Assembly (NCBI GenBank): GCA_040398845.1
Contig: JBBATH010000018.1
Span: 28,711-92,710 of the forward strand
Source: WLND01 sp040398845
GTDB taxonomy: Bacteria; Actinomycetota; Actinomycetes; S36-B12
Length of the DNA: 64,000 bases
Reading direction: 5' to 3'
The position numbers were made by a program, and so were the translations under genes. Positions within the stretch are counted from its first letter, which is position 1, and each line of letters opens with the position of its first letter. Under the pieces are notes generated by a model, which was not told the DNA's origin, did not search any database, and saw only the letters and a program-made list of their open reading frames with translations. Positions 36,301-43,240 of the stretch are shown piece by piece.

Positions 36301-36652
36301 CGCAAGTGCTCCGGCCATCACTCAGACGATATCGATCACCCAGGTCGCGACTTCAACCGTGCTTGCATCAAGTACTGGGTCGGTACGCACCGGGACCCGC
36401 GTGACGTTGTCGGCGACAGTCAATCCGGCCTCGGGGGGGAATATTGCTGGGATGACGGTGAGATTCTTCTCCCGGACTTCGAACGCGAGCGCCTGGACTC
36501 AAATCGGCTCGGCATCAACCGGGACATCGGGTGTCGCCCAGTTAAGGCCCTCATGGTCAACTGCAGCGACCTACGAGCTGATGGCGGAAGTGCGAGGGAC
36601 TGGCCTTTATACAGCGTCACAGGGGACGACCCAGATCACGGTTACCCGGTAG
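33359..36652 (+). CDS. Giant lipid-anchored subtilisin-like protease with FN3 and Ig-like repeats
   Basis: The 1097-residue secreted protease has a lipoprotein signal ending LLITGC, a Ser/Ala linker, one FN3 domain, an inhibitor-I9-like propeptide (about 245-330), then an S8 catalytic domain with Asp369 (VLDTGI), His420 (HGTHVAG) and Ser592 (GTSMATPH). Two Ig-like group 2 repeats (TGVTVSPTSVTLNL, TGVTVLPSTVALAP), further beta repeats with AQTITF starts, and a final Ig-like domain follow. Having linker and FN3 ahead of the propeptide is unusual, because maturation would cut the protease from its lipid anchor. AGGAG six bases before ATG 33359 fixes the start. Confidence 0.9.
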   Translation: MTESSLYGTHQALTGFLVITTTMALLITGCGGSASSAASSSAGEVAVVTKGGSATGLSKSAALPTCADAAVKATVALADAVSSTPTPTVSAASTSAPVPSASATPAPNPTSSGSPSASASPSASASASASASASASASASASASPRALCPAVPSGLKASPGISKIAVSWAAPDLASPTVTSYVITLLPGGRMVQVAAGRNGTTIQDLDNGIEYSVTIQAVNELGVSESSQPVLATPTLGQEPEVQRLIVAYEPGVPTAEAPGRATGSDAVNGVALLPDKPLGAGMRTVEISEAVNENTARELSAELTADPRVKWAQPDYFVPTLATTLPNDPRYTSGEMWGLNGPYGIRAPEAWAVTQGSPSVVVAVLDTGITVHPDLAGQTVAGYDMIVDTAVANDGDGRDADPADPGDWESSYTSSWHGTHVAGTIAAVTNNAEGIVGVAPNVKVQAVRVLGTGGGYTSDIVAGITWASGGAITGVPTNPTPARVISMSLGGASACSVAEATAISGAIARGSVVVVAAGNSNANTSGFTPASCSGVIAVAAVGSDGKRASFSNYGTVVDIAAPGVGIWSTLNSGSTTPSTPSYASYNGTSMATPHVSGVVALMISQNPSLTPAQVETRIKTSGMFTPFPGGVCDPVATKTCGVGIINAGALLGGGSTTMPVTGVTVSPTSVTLNLAQTQSLTAIIAPSTATTPAVTWASSNTSVASVSTSGVVTAVAAGAATVTVTTTDGGFTASTAVTVTSTVPATGVTVLPSTVALAPGQTQTLTAAVLPSNVTNKVVTWTTSNPQVASVSTSGVVTAVAAGSATITARTTDGGFTATSTATVKKAAQTITFSPPTSLTVAQSPFTLAATSSSGLSVTFTASPSTVCTVSGTALTLKTAGTCTVTARQAGDGTWSPASSVAKGITAVKVAQTITFTSPTTVVALPPSYTLSATATSALPVTFTATPSTICTVSGSTLRLVSSGACSVTANQTGSAYYASAPAITQTISITQVATSTVLASSTGSVRTGTRVTLSATVNPASGGNIAGMTVRFFSRTSNASAWTQIGSASTGTSGVAQLRPSWSTAATYELMAEVRGTGLYTASQGTTQITVTR
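33701..33790 (+). repeat. Five 18-bp tandem repeats encoding a Ser/Ala linker
   Basis: Five near-identical 18-bp units (core CGGCAAGTGCATCCGCTT) code for (SASASP/SASASA)n in the subtilisin lipoprotein. The unit is a multiple of three, so copy-number change would lengthen or shorten the linker without a frameshift. Confidence 0.8.
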
Positions 36653-36668
36653 GAGTCGCTCTACACGT

Positions 36669-36851
36669 TCACTGAGCATCCCTCGAACGGCTCGGGTCTC
36701 GGGGTCCCATGGCATCGCCGGTGTTCACAAGTTGGCAGCGAGCGAATGAGAGGCATCCGCAGCCGATGCAGTTGGTGAGGTCCTCTTGCAGCCGTGTGAG
36801 CTGATCAATCTGAACGGCCAGCCGCGTTCGCCATGCGGAGGACAGCCCGGA
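36669..36851 (-). pseudogene. C-terminal fragment of a SoxR-type MerR regulator
   Basis: The frame encodes SSAWRTRLAVQIDQLTRLQE followed by CIGCGCLSFARC, the [2Fe-2S] cysteine cluster (C-x2-C-x-C-x5-C) that defines SoxR. The DNA-binding helix-turn-helix half is absent; upstream sequence in all frames shows none before the next gene at 36955. The fragment cannot bind DNA. SoxR normally senses redox-cycling compounds; no target gene is obvious here. Confidence 0.75.
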
Positions 36852-36954
36852 TCGCGGGTGCTGCAGATCAGGCCGCTGCACTAGTAGAAGTGAACGGGTG
36901 AAACAGCGAGACCGATCGGATCCCTCCGGTTACGTGGCGCTGTGCGGTGGTTGT

Positions 36955-38004
36955 TCAGTCGAGAGCGCCCGCTGGCCAGTGATGCCGGGCATCCCACGTG
37001 CCACCGGGGACAACCGATCCACCAGGCGGGATTCCTAGGTCACCTCGCGCCTCGTCAAGGGGCACGGCGAGCAACGACTGCCAATCCCAGGAGCGGTCGC
37101 TGAGGTCAACGGGGGTTTCCGAACCGCGATCGACAGCACTCGCAAAGGCCGCCGGATTCAGCGGGGCATGATCAGGCGGGAACACGCTGATCTTGATGCC
37201 CTGATGCCATTGAAGCATCATGACGGCCAGGTATTCGGCTCCACCATCAGCAGCGTTCGCGGCTTCAAATCCTGCGAGGTACATCTCGTCTTCGGCGCTC
37301 GCGTCATAGCCAGCGAGGATGTGGCGCACGTCGTGCCCACCGATTACCTCAAGTGGCAGAGTGCCTGGCGATCCCGGGAGGTCGTATCCGGTCTGCGCGT
37401 AGAAGCGCGCGAGTTCACCACCAACCGTTCCCTCCCGTGCCTCTCCGAGCAAACGCCGCAGGCGCTCAACGGATTCCGGTGGCGTCGGCACGGCTGGCAA
37501 CCCGGCAGCGAGCCGCTCTCGGATGAGGTCCTCGCGCTCGCCGGTCCTCCAGACGAGCAACCGCCGAAAGAGGTCCGCCTCAGCTCGGGCGGCATTCGCA
37601 TGAGCGGATGCCTCGACATCTCGCATCGTCAGGTCATCAGCGCCCAACTGCCGGGCAACCCACCGTGCTGACTCCAGCGCCGAGGCATCGGGGTCGTCAG
37701 CAGCGAGCGCCACGATGAGCGCGCAGTGGCTGGCGTCGCGGCGTTCACTGGGACTGATCAGACACCGAGCGATCTCGGACATCGCCGCGTCGGTATCGCG
37801 GCAAGGCTCCTCGCTGCCGATGATTTCACTGAAATCAGCCGACTCCTGACCCTCGTGACCGTGCTCGCACACCCTGGCCATCGCAATGATGAAATCGGCC
37901 TGCGACCCCTCGAACGGGCGGGTGCCTCGGCACGTCGCGGTCAAACGCATTGCCAAAATCATGCCTCGTCGGGCATCCACTGATCCGCGCACAAGAACTG
38001 TCAT
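36955..38004 (-). CDS. Coq4-motif protein with possible TerB-like N-terminal domain
   Basis: The 349-residue protein carries HDVRH at 224-228 followed eleven residues later by Glu240, which is exactly the HDxxH(x)11E metal motif of the ubiquinone-synthesis protein Coq4. The N-terminal 130 residues (SERRDASHCALIVALAADDP with a following helix) look like a TerB/DUF533 helical domain. Actinobacteria normally make menaquinone, so a literal ubiquinone role is unlikely and the substrate is unknown. It starts with ATG directly after a TAGCAT -10 box, divergent from the FMN oxidase gene with 41 bp between. Confidence 0.55.
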   Translation of the reverse strand: MTVLVRGSVDARRGMILAMRLTATCRGTRPFEGSQADFIIAMARVCEHGHEGQESADFSEIIGSEEPCRDTDAAMSEIARCLISPSERRDASHCALIVALAADDPDASALESARWVARQLGADDLTMRDVEASAHANAARAEADLFRRLLVWRTGEREDLIRERLAAGLPAVPTPPESVERLRRLLGEAREGTVGGELARFYAQTGYDLPGSPGTLPLEVIGGHDVRHILAGYDASAEDEMYLAGFEAANAADGGAEYLAVMMLQWHQGIKISVFPPDHAPLNPAAFASAVDRGSETPVDLSDRSWDWQSLLAVPLDEARGDLGIPPGGSVVPGGTWDARHHWPAGALD

Positions 38005-38010
38005 GATCGA

Positions 38011-38039
38011 ATGCTAACCATCGCCCCATTCGGCATACT
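38011..38039. promoter_or_regulatory. Divergent leaderless promoters (TAGCAT minus, CATACT plus)
   Basis: Minus strand: TAGCAT-tcgatc-ATG for the Coq4-motif gene. Plus strand: CATACT-gctccc-ATG for the FMN oxidase. Both hexamers end exactly 6 nt before the start codon. With only 41 bp between the two ATGs, the two promoters must overlap and probably compete. Confidence 0.45.
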
Positions 38040-38045
38040 GCTCCC

Positions 38046-39095
38046 ATGCCGCTGCCGAGAACGATCGAAGATTTCCGCCGCAGTTTCATCACGATGGAGA
38101 CCGAGGGCCTCGAGGGATACGTCGATGGCGGCTCCGGCCGTGGGGTCACCGCACTCCGCAATGTGGAGGCGTGGGACGCCATCGAACTCCTCCCCCACGT
38201 CCTTGCCGGAAGCGGTGCACCTGATACAACGGCCCCGCTGCTCGATGTGGTGGAGCAGGTGCCGCTACTCGTGGCGCCGACAGGGTTTCAGGAGTACGTG
38301 CACCCTGATGGCGGGCGTGCTGTACCCCGGGCATGCGCCGCAGCGGGCGTCCGTTACACCCACTCGACCTTTGCCACGAGCGGATTCTCAGATCTCGCAG
38401 TCATCGATGACCTCTCGTGGTGGTTCCAGCTTTACGTGTTCACCGACACGGGGCTGAACACCGCGCTCATGGCGAAGGCGGCCGAAGCCGGTGCTTCAGC
38501 GATCGTCATGACGGTCGATCTCGCCGTCCTCGGGCAGCGTGATCGAGACCTGCATACCGGTTTCTCGCTACGAGGCCGCGGCACCGTGCCATGTGCCGTT
38601 GAGGCAGGCGCCAGCGATGCGCGCCTGGCGCCGTTGTGGTCGTCGCTCGATCACGACATGTCATGGGAAACCCTGACGACGGTCGTCGCCAACGCCCCAT
38701 TGCCTGTCATCGTCAAGGGCCTCGTCCGAGCGGATGACGCAGTCAAGGCGTTAGACCTCGGAGCCGCTGGTGTGATCGTCTCCAATCACGGCGGACGGCA
38801 ACTCGACACTTCCGTCGCAACGGCACGAGCGCTCCCAGCCGTCGTCGATGCGGTCGCTGGTCGCGGCGCGGTGCTCGTCGACGGCGGAATTCGTACCGGA
38901 CTCGATGTGGCAAAGGCGATGGCTCTCGGCGCGGATGCCGCTCTCGTGGGTCGCGCCCCGCTATGGGGTTTGGGAGTCGGCGGCGAACAGGGTGTCGTGG
39001 CCGTTCTCCGAATCCTCAGGGAGGAGTTCGAGCGCTCCATGACCCTACTCGGCGCTCGGTCGACCGCTGACCTCACTCGCGATCTCCTCTCTTGA
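38046..39095 (+). CDS. FMN-dependent alpha-hydroxy-acid oxidase/dehydrogenase
   Basis: The 349-residue TIM-barrel flavoenzyme belongs to the L-lactate / glycolate oxidase family. Signatures include PLLVAPTGFQEYVHPDGG, the VIVKGLVRADDA strand with the FMN-binding Lys, and VSNHGGRQLD with the catalytic His and Arg, then DGGIRTG and LVGRAPLWGL for phosphate binding. It oxidises an L-2-hydroxy acid to the oxo acid; chain length is unknown. The TDT-type organic-acid transporter gene overlaps its stop (TTGA), suggesting uptake and oxidation of the same acid. Confidence 0.88.
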   Translation: MPLPRTIEDFRRSFITMETEGLEGYVDGGSGRGVTALRNVEAWDAIELLPHVLAGSGAPDTTAPLLDVVEQVPLLVAPTGFQEYVHPDGGRAVPRACAAAGVRYTHSTFATSGFSDLAVIDDLSWWFQLYVFTDTGLNTALMAKAAEAGASAIVMTVDLAVLGQRDRDLHTGFSLRGRGTVPCAVEAGASDARLAPLWSSLDHDMSWETLTTVVANAPLPVIVKGLVRADDAVKALDLGAAGVIVSNHGGRQLDTSVATARALPAVVDAVAGRGAVLVDGGIRTGLDVAKAMALGADAALVGRAPLWGLGVGGEQGVVAVLRILREEFERSMTLLGARSTADLTRDLLS

Positions 39096-40156
39096 ATAGG
39101 TCAACGGCCGGTTCGATCCACGCGCACCCCGCCTGGTTCGGCTCGGTCATGGGCACCGCCGCCCTGTCAGTCGTGCTGTTCAACGAAGGGCAGGCGTGGC
39201 AAGCGACCTGGATGGAGGCCATCGCCGCAGCGCTCCTCATCGCAGCCACCGCCCTCGCGGTTGTGCTCGTCCCCCGTTACGTAAGGCGTTTCTTGCACCC
39301 CGACGCCCTCCGAGCGGAGATCGCTGACCCGTCCACCGGGCCGATGCTCGGCACCTTCACCGCCGGCATCCTCCTGCTCGGGATCGCCTGGGGTGTCGTC
39401 GGTCCACTGCTCGTTGGCACAAGGATCGCCCTGTGGCTGGACGCGTTGCTTCTCACCATCGGCATCGTGATCGCCCTAGGCCTGAGCATCACCTGGGTGG
39501 CGCTCACCATCCGCTCAGAGGTTGGGCTGGCATCCGTTCACGGGGGCTGGCTCATCCCCCCGCTCATGAACTTGCTGGTACCGCTGGCAATTGCCCCCCT
39601 CGCCTTCGCGAACCCCGGTTACGCCGCAGCGCTCATCATCATCGGCGTGGCGTTCCTCGGCATTGGCTCGTTCCTGTTCCTCGCCGTGTTCACGCTCATC
39701 TTCGCAAGACTGGTGATGTGCTCACCCGCTCCGGCAGCAGCGGCGCCTTCATTGTGGATTCCCCTCGCCCCCGCCGGGCTGCTTGGCGTTGCAACCCTGC
39801 GCCTGCTCCAAGCGGGGGTGCCGGGCGGCCTTTGGGGTCCACAGTTCGTGTTGATTGGCCTTGCCATCGCGGTGATGGGCATCGGGTTCGGCCTGTGGTG
39901 GGCGGCGCTTGCCCTCGTCGAACTGATGCGCCTGCGACGGTCCGGTGGCGTGCCATTTCACATTGGCTGGTGGAGCTTCGTCTTCCCTACTGCCGCGGTG
40001 GCGCTTTGCATCGGGGCCGTCGGCGATGCCACCGGGTTGATGCCCGTGAAAGTCATGGGGGCCGTCTCTGCGTTCACACTCGCAAGCATATGGGCGCTGG
40101 TGGTGACCCGGACGATACGGGCGGCCTTGAACCACCGGATGCATGAAGCGCCATAA
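39092..40156 (+). CDS. TDT-family (TehA/SLAC1/Mae1) anion or organic-acid transporter
   Basis: The 354-residue protein has about ten membrane helices with the fold signature of the tellurite-resistance/dicarboxylate transporter family, for example HPAWFGSVMGTAALSVVLF at the N-terminus and FHIGWWSFVFPTAAVAL near the C-terminus. It begins with TTG overlapping the stop of the hydroxy-acid oxidase gene, so coupled translation is likely. Transport of a monocarboxylate or dicarboxylate is the favoured role; no tellurite gene is near. Confidence 0.8.
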   Translation: MNRSTAGSIHAHPAWFGSVMGTAALSVVLFNEGQAWQATWMEAIAAALLIAATALAVVLVPRYVRRFLHPDALRAEIADPSTGPMLGTFTAGILLLGIAWGVVGPLLVGTRIALWLDALLLTIGIVIALGLSITWVALTIRSEVGLASVHGGWLIPPLMNLLVPLAIAPLAFANPGYAAALIIIGVAFLGIGSFLFLAVFTLIFARLVMCSPAPAAAAPSLWIPLAPAGLLGVATLRLLQAGVPGGLWGPQFVLIGLAIAVMGIGFGLWWAALALVELMRLRRSGGVPFHIGWWSFVFPTAAVALCIGAVGDATGLMPVKVMGAVSAFTLASIWALVVTRTIRAALNHRMHEAP

Positions 40157-40173
40157 ACAGACAGAATCACACC

Positions 40174-41667
40174 ATGAAACGTTGTCTCGTCACTGGCGCC
40201 ACTGGATACGTGGGCGGCCGGCTCGTCCGCGAGCTTCTCGCGCATGACTATCAGGTGCGGGTGCTCGCGCGCTCGCCCGAGAAAGTGCGCGACGCAGCAT
40301 GGGCGGAGCAGGTCGAGGTCGTCGCGGGCGATGCGGGCGATCCGGTCTCCGTGGCGGTGGCAATGCGCGACATCGATGTCGCCTACTACCTCCTCCATTC
40401 CCTGCAGGAGGGACGAAACCTCGAACAGGCTGAGCGCGATATGGCCGAGAACTTCGCGAAGGCGGCACGCGAGCAGGGCGTGAAACGCATCGTCTACCTC
40501 GGCGGCCTTGCGCCGAGTATTCCACTGCAGAAGATGTCGCCGCACATGCGCTCCAGGGTCGAAGTCGGACGCATCCTCCAAGCCTCGGGCGTCCCGACAA
40601 TAGAACTGCGAGCAGCCGTCGTCATCGGCTCAGGCTCCGCGTCCTTCGAGATGATGCGCTACCTGACCGAGCGGCTCCCGGCGATGATCACCCCCCGCTG
40701 GGTTCGCACGAAGACCCAGCCGATCGCCGTTCGTGATGTGCTGCGCTACCTCGTTCTAGCCGCCGAGCTTCCCCCCGAACTCAATCGGTCATTCGACATC
40801 GGCGGGCCCGAGATCATGACCTACCAAGACATGCTCCAGCGGCACGCGAGGGTGGCCGGGCTTCCGAGGCGCATCATCCTTCCGATCAACCTGTTATCAC
40901 CCCAGTTGTCGAGTCACTGGGTCAACCTTGTTACTCCCGTTCCAAAGGCGATCGCGAAGCCGCTCGTGCGTTCGCTTAGCCACCCGGCAACCTGCACCGA
41001 GAGCGACATTAAGGAGTGGATTCCCGATCCGCCCGAGGGTCTCATCAACTTCGACGAGGCAGTCGGGCTGGCCCTCACCCGGATTCAGGATGCCGAGGTC
41101 GCGACCCGCTGGTCGGGCGCCGCCATCCCGGGACGTCCGTCCGACCCACTCCCCAGCGATCCAGATTGGGCCGGCGGCACCCTGTATGAAGACATCAGGG
41201 TGCTCCACACCACCGCGTCGCCCGAGAGTCTCTGGGCTGCTGTCGAGTGCATCGGCGGCGACAATGGCTGGTACTCGGCGCGCTTGCTGTGGGAGGTTCG
41301 CGGGTTCATCGACCGGATGGCGGGGGGTGTGGGCCTGCGCCGGGGACGCCGCGACCCCAACACCCTGCACGTAGGCGAGGCCGTCGACTTCTGGCGGGTC
41401 GAGGAGCGCCTACCCCCGCACCTCATGCGGCTTCGCGCCGAGATGAAGATGCCCGGCCGAGCCTGGCTCGAGTTCGCCGTCGAGTCGGACGAGGCCGGCG
41501 GCGCGACGCTACGGCAGCGCGCTGTCTACTGGCCTCGAAGCTTCGCCGGACATGCCTACTGGTGGTCCGTCGCGCCCTTCCACGCCTTCGTCTTCCCGCC
41601 GATGGCGCAACACATCGTGGAGCGGGCCGAGGCCCGGGAGTTGGCATCGGGCAGACTCGGGGTGTGA
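40174..41667 (+). CDS. NAD(P)-binding epimerase-like protein fused to DUF2867
   Basis: The 497-residue protein starts with the Rossmann motif VTGATGYVGGRLVRELL and has the atypical SDR arrangement typical of complex I NDUFA9-like and YbjT-like proteins (YLLHSLQEGRNLEQAERDMA, RIVYLGGL). The last 160 residues form DUF2867 (LWEVRGFIDRMAGGVGLRRG, MKMPGRAWLEF), a START-like domain thought to bind lipids. The reaction is unknown. The following globin gene starts within its stop codon (GTGA). Confidence 0.83.
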   Translation: MKRCLVTGATGYVGGRLVRELLAHDYQVRVLARSPEKVRDAAWAEQVEVVAGDAGDPVSVAVAMRDIDVAYYLLHSLQEGRNLEQAERDMAENFAKAAREQGVKRIVYLGGLAPSIPLQKMSPHMRSRVEVGRILQASGVPTIELRAAVVIGSGSASFEMMRYLTERLPAMITPRWVRTKTQPIAVRDVLRYLVLAAELPPELNRSFDIGGPEIMTYQDMLQRHARVAGLPRRIILPINLLSPQLSSHWVNLVTPVPKAIAKPLVRSLSHPATCTESDIKEWIPDPPEGLINFDEAVGLALTRIQDAEVATRWSGAAIPGRPSDPLPSDPDWAGGTLYEDIRVLHTTASPESLWAAVECIGGDNGWYSARLLWEVRGFIDRMAGGVGLRRGRRDPNTLHVGEAVDFWRVEERLPPHLMRLRAEMKMPGRAWLEFAVESDEAGGATLRQRAVYWPRSFAGHAYWWSVAPFHAFVFPPMAQHIVERAEARELASGRLGV

Positions 41668-42098
41668 CCGACTCTAACGCCCCGTCAGGTCCAACCCCAT
41701 ATGAGCAGTTCGGGGGCCATGAGTTCTTCGTACGCCTCGTGCACGCCTTCTACGTCAGGGTCGCGGTCGACCCGGTCATGCGGCCGATGTACCCCGACCA
41801 AGATCTCGGACCCGCCGAGGACCGGTTGCGCCTGTTCCTCGAGCAGTACTGGGGAGGGCCCACAACCTATAGCGACGAGCGTGGCCATCCCAGGCTCCGC
41901 ATGCGCCACGCCGATTTCGCGATCGATGCGGTCGCCCGGGAGCACTGGCTGGCCCATATGCACGACGCACTCCTTGAGCAGGGCCTGCCGCAGGAGGATG
42001 CCGTGACCCTGTGGAACTACTTTGTCGGCGCAGCCCATGCGATGCAGAACATCCCGGACGAACTGCCTCCTGGCGCCACGTCGATGGCTGAGGCATAA
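41664..42098 (+). CDS. glbO: Group II truncated haemoglobin (GlbO type)
   Basis: The 144-residue protein matches group II truncated globins: the B helix HAFYVRVAVDPVMRPMYP, YWGGPTTYSDERGHPRLRMRH in the CD-E region, and Trp in REHWLAHM at G8. These proteins bind oxygen and nitric oxide and are thought to aid respiration or detoxify NO and peroxides. It begins with GTG overlapping the stop of the DUF2867 fusion gene. Confidence 0.92.
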   Translation: MTDSNAPSGPTPYEQFGGHEFFVRLVHAFYVRVAVDPVMRPMYPDQDLGPAEDRLRLFLEQYWGGPTTYSDERGHPRLRMRHADFAIDAVAREHWLAHMHDALLEQGLPQEDAVTLWNYFVGAAHAMQNIPDELPPGATSMAEA

Positions 42099-42126
42099 GG
42101 ACGTCAGGCAAGTTATCGCGAGGTCC

Positions 42127-42804
42127 TCAGACGATGAGGCGTAGTCGAGCCTTGGTAGTGGCGCCCGCCCGCCTCGTGAAGACACTTCCCCGCTGAGTCG
42201 TGAACCGCTTCCACGCTCCCGAGGAAGCCGCCGAGACGCGGCCGCTGTCGTTGCCAAGCATCCCCAGTCGCTTTGACGCATGAAGGACCCGCATGGGCAG
42301 CGCGGCCCAGGCGGTTCGCTCCCAGATCTCGTCGGCGATCACCTGTTGGCCCGTCTCGCTCAGCCCGGCTGAACGGGCGGTGAACTCCGCTACCGCCTCG
42401 GCGACGAGGGAGGTGAGGTCACTCGCCACCCCCGCAATCGGCACCTGCCAACCGTCACTCGGCGGGAGGTGCGCAACCGACATCGCACTCGTCACGGGGA
42501 CCGAGGCGAGTGAGAGCCGCTCAAGTTCAAGGGGACGCGACGACGCAGATGCCGACTCGAGTTCGGAGACGAGGGACGAAATGGTGACGACGAGGTCCAG
42601 CGGCGTGCCATCAGGTGAGGAGACGACTGCCGGAACCGCGAAGAAGGCGAGCACATTGAGGGGCGGCGCGCTGTAGATACCCAGCGCCGAAGCGGTCGAG
42701 ACGAGCCGCACGGGCATTCGGGAATCCCAGATGAACTGCCTGCGGATAACGGCAAGGAGCGAGCGCAACTCCTCCGGCCCGAGGGTGATCCGCCCGTCAG
42801 GCAT
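42127..42804 (-). CDS. Conserved actinobacterial hypothetical protein
   Basis: The 225-residue soluble protein has no domain I can name. It is rich in Ala, Ser and Leu, with segments LNVLAFFAVPAVVSSPDGTP and DEIWERTAWAALPMRVLHAS. Its start overlaps the end of the thioesterase gene by 8 nt, and that gene directly follows ettA, so the three form one operon ettA-thioesterase-this gene. It converges on the globin gene with 28 bp between. Confidence 0.65.
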   Translation of the reverse strand: MPDGRITLGPEELRSLLAVIRRQFIWDSRMPVRLVSTASALGIYSAPPLNVLAFFAVPAVVSSPDGTPLDLVVTISSLVSELESASASSRPLELERLSLASVPVTSAMSVAHLPPSDGWQVPIAGVASDLTSLVAEAVAEFTARSAGLSETGQQVIADEIWERTAWAALPMRVLHASKRLGMLGNDSGRVSAASSGAWKRFTTQRGSVFTRRAGATTKARLRLIV

Positions 42805-43237
42805 GTGCTCCCGCTCGGTGCTGCGAATTCACATAGTCCGGCTCAAGTGCCTCGGTGAGAAGCGCGCGCACATCAGGTGGGATCCGCGACGCGGACTTGG
42901 TCTCGGGGTTGAAATAGGCCATGACGCTCAGGGCGTCGGCAGCCACCGACCCATCATCGTCGAGAATCCGGTACGCGAACTGGTAGGAGGCCGCACCGAT
43001 GGTGGGGATCCAGATCTCGACGATGATTGGCTCCGCCTTGAGATACAGCGGGCGCCGGTGATTGATCTCCTGTCGGACGATCACATGGGTGAAGCCGATG
43101 TGCGTGCCCGCCGTGACCTGCCGGATCACGTGGACCCGCGCCTCCTGCAGGTAGTCGTGGAACACCACGTTGTTCACGTGCCCGAGCAGGTCGATGTCGC
43201 TGAAGCGGCGCTGGACGGGAATGCGAAAGATGGTCAC
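42797..43237 (-). CDS. Acyl-CoA thioesterase, 4HBT hotdog fold
   Basis: The 146-residue protein shows the 4-hydroxybenzoyl-CoA thioesterase signature: FSDIDLLGHVNNVVFHDYLQEAR, with the catalytic Asp in the D-x-x-GHVNN block. It hydrolyses acyl-CoA thioesters; chain preference cannot be read. GTG 43237 is preferred over the TTG at 43240; it begins 3 nt after the ettA stop codon. It is the middle gene of ettA-thioesterase-hypothetical. Confidence 0.85.
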   Translation of the reverse strand: MTIFRIPVQRRFSDIDLLGHVNNVVFHDYLQEARVHVIRQVTAGTHIGFTHVIVRQEINHRRPLYLKAEPIIVEIWIPTIGAASYQFAYRILDDDGSVAADALSVMAYFNPETKSASRIPPDVRALLTEALEPDYVNSQHRAGAHA

Positions 43238-43240
43238 CAA

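Noticed and set aside
35284..36675. 463-codon frame overlapping the subtilisin lipoprotein in another phase
   Set aside because: Cys/His/Arg-rich composition typical of out-of-phase reading of Thr/Val repeats; the S8 protein frame is clear.
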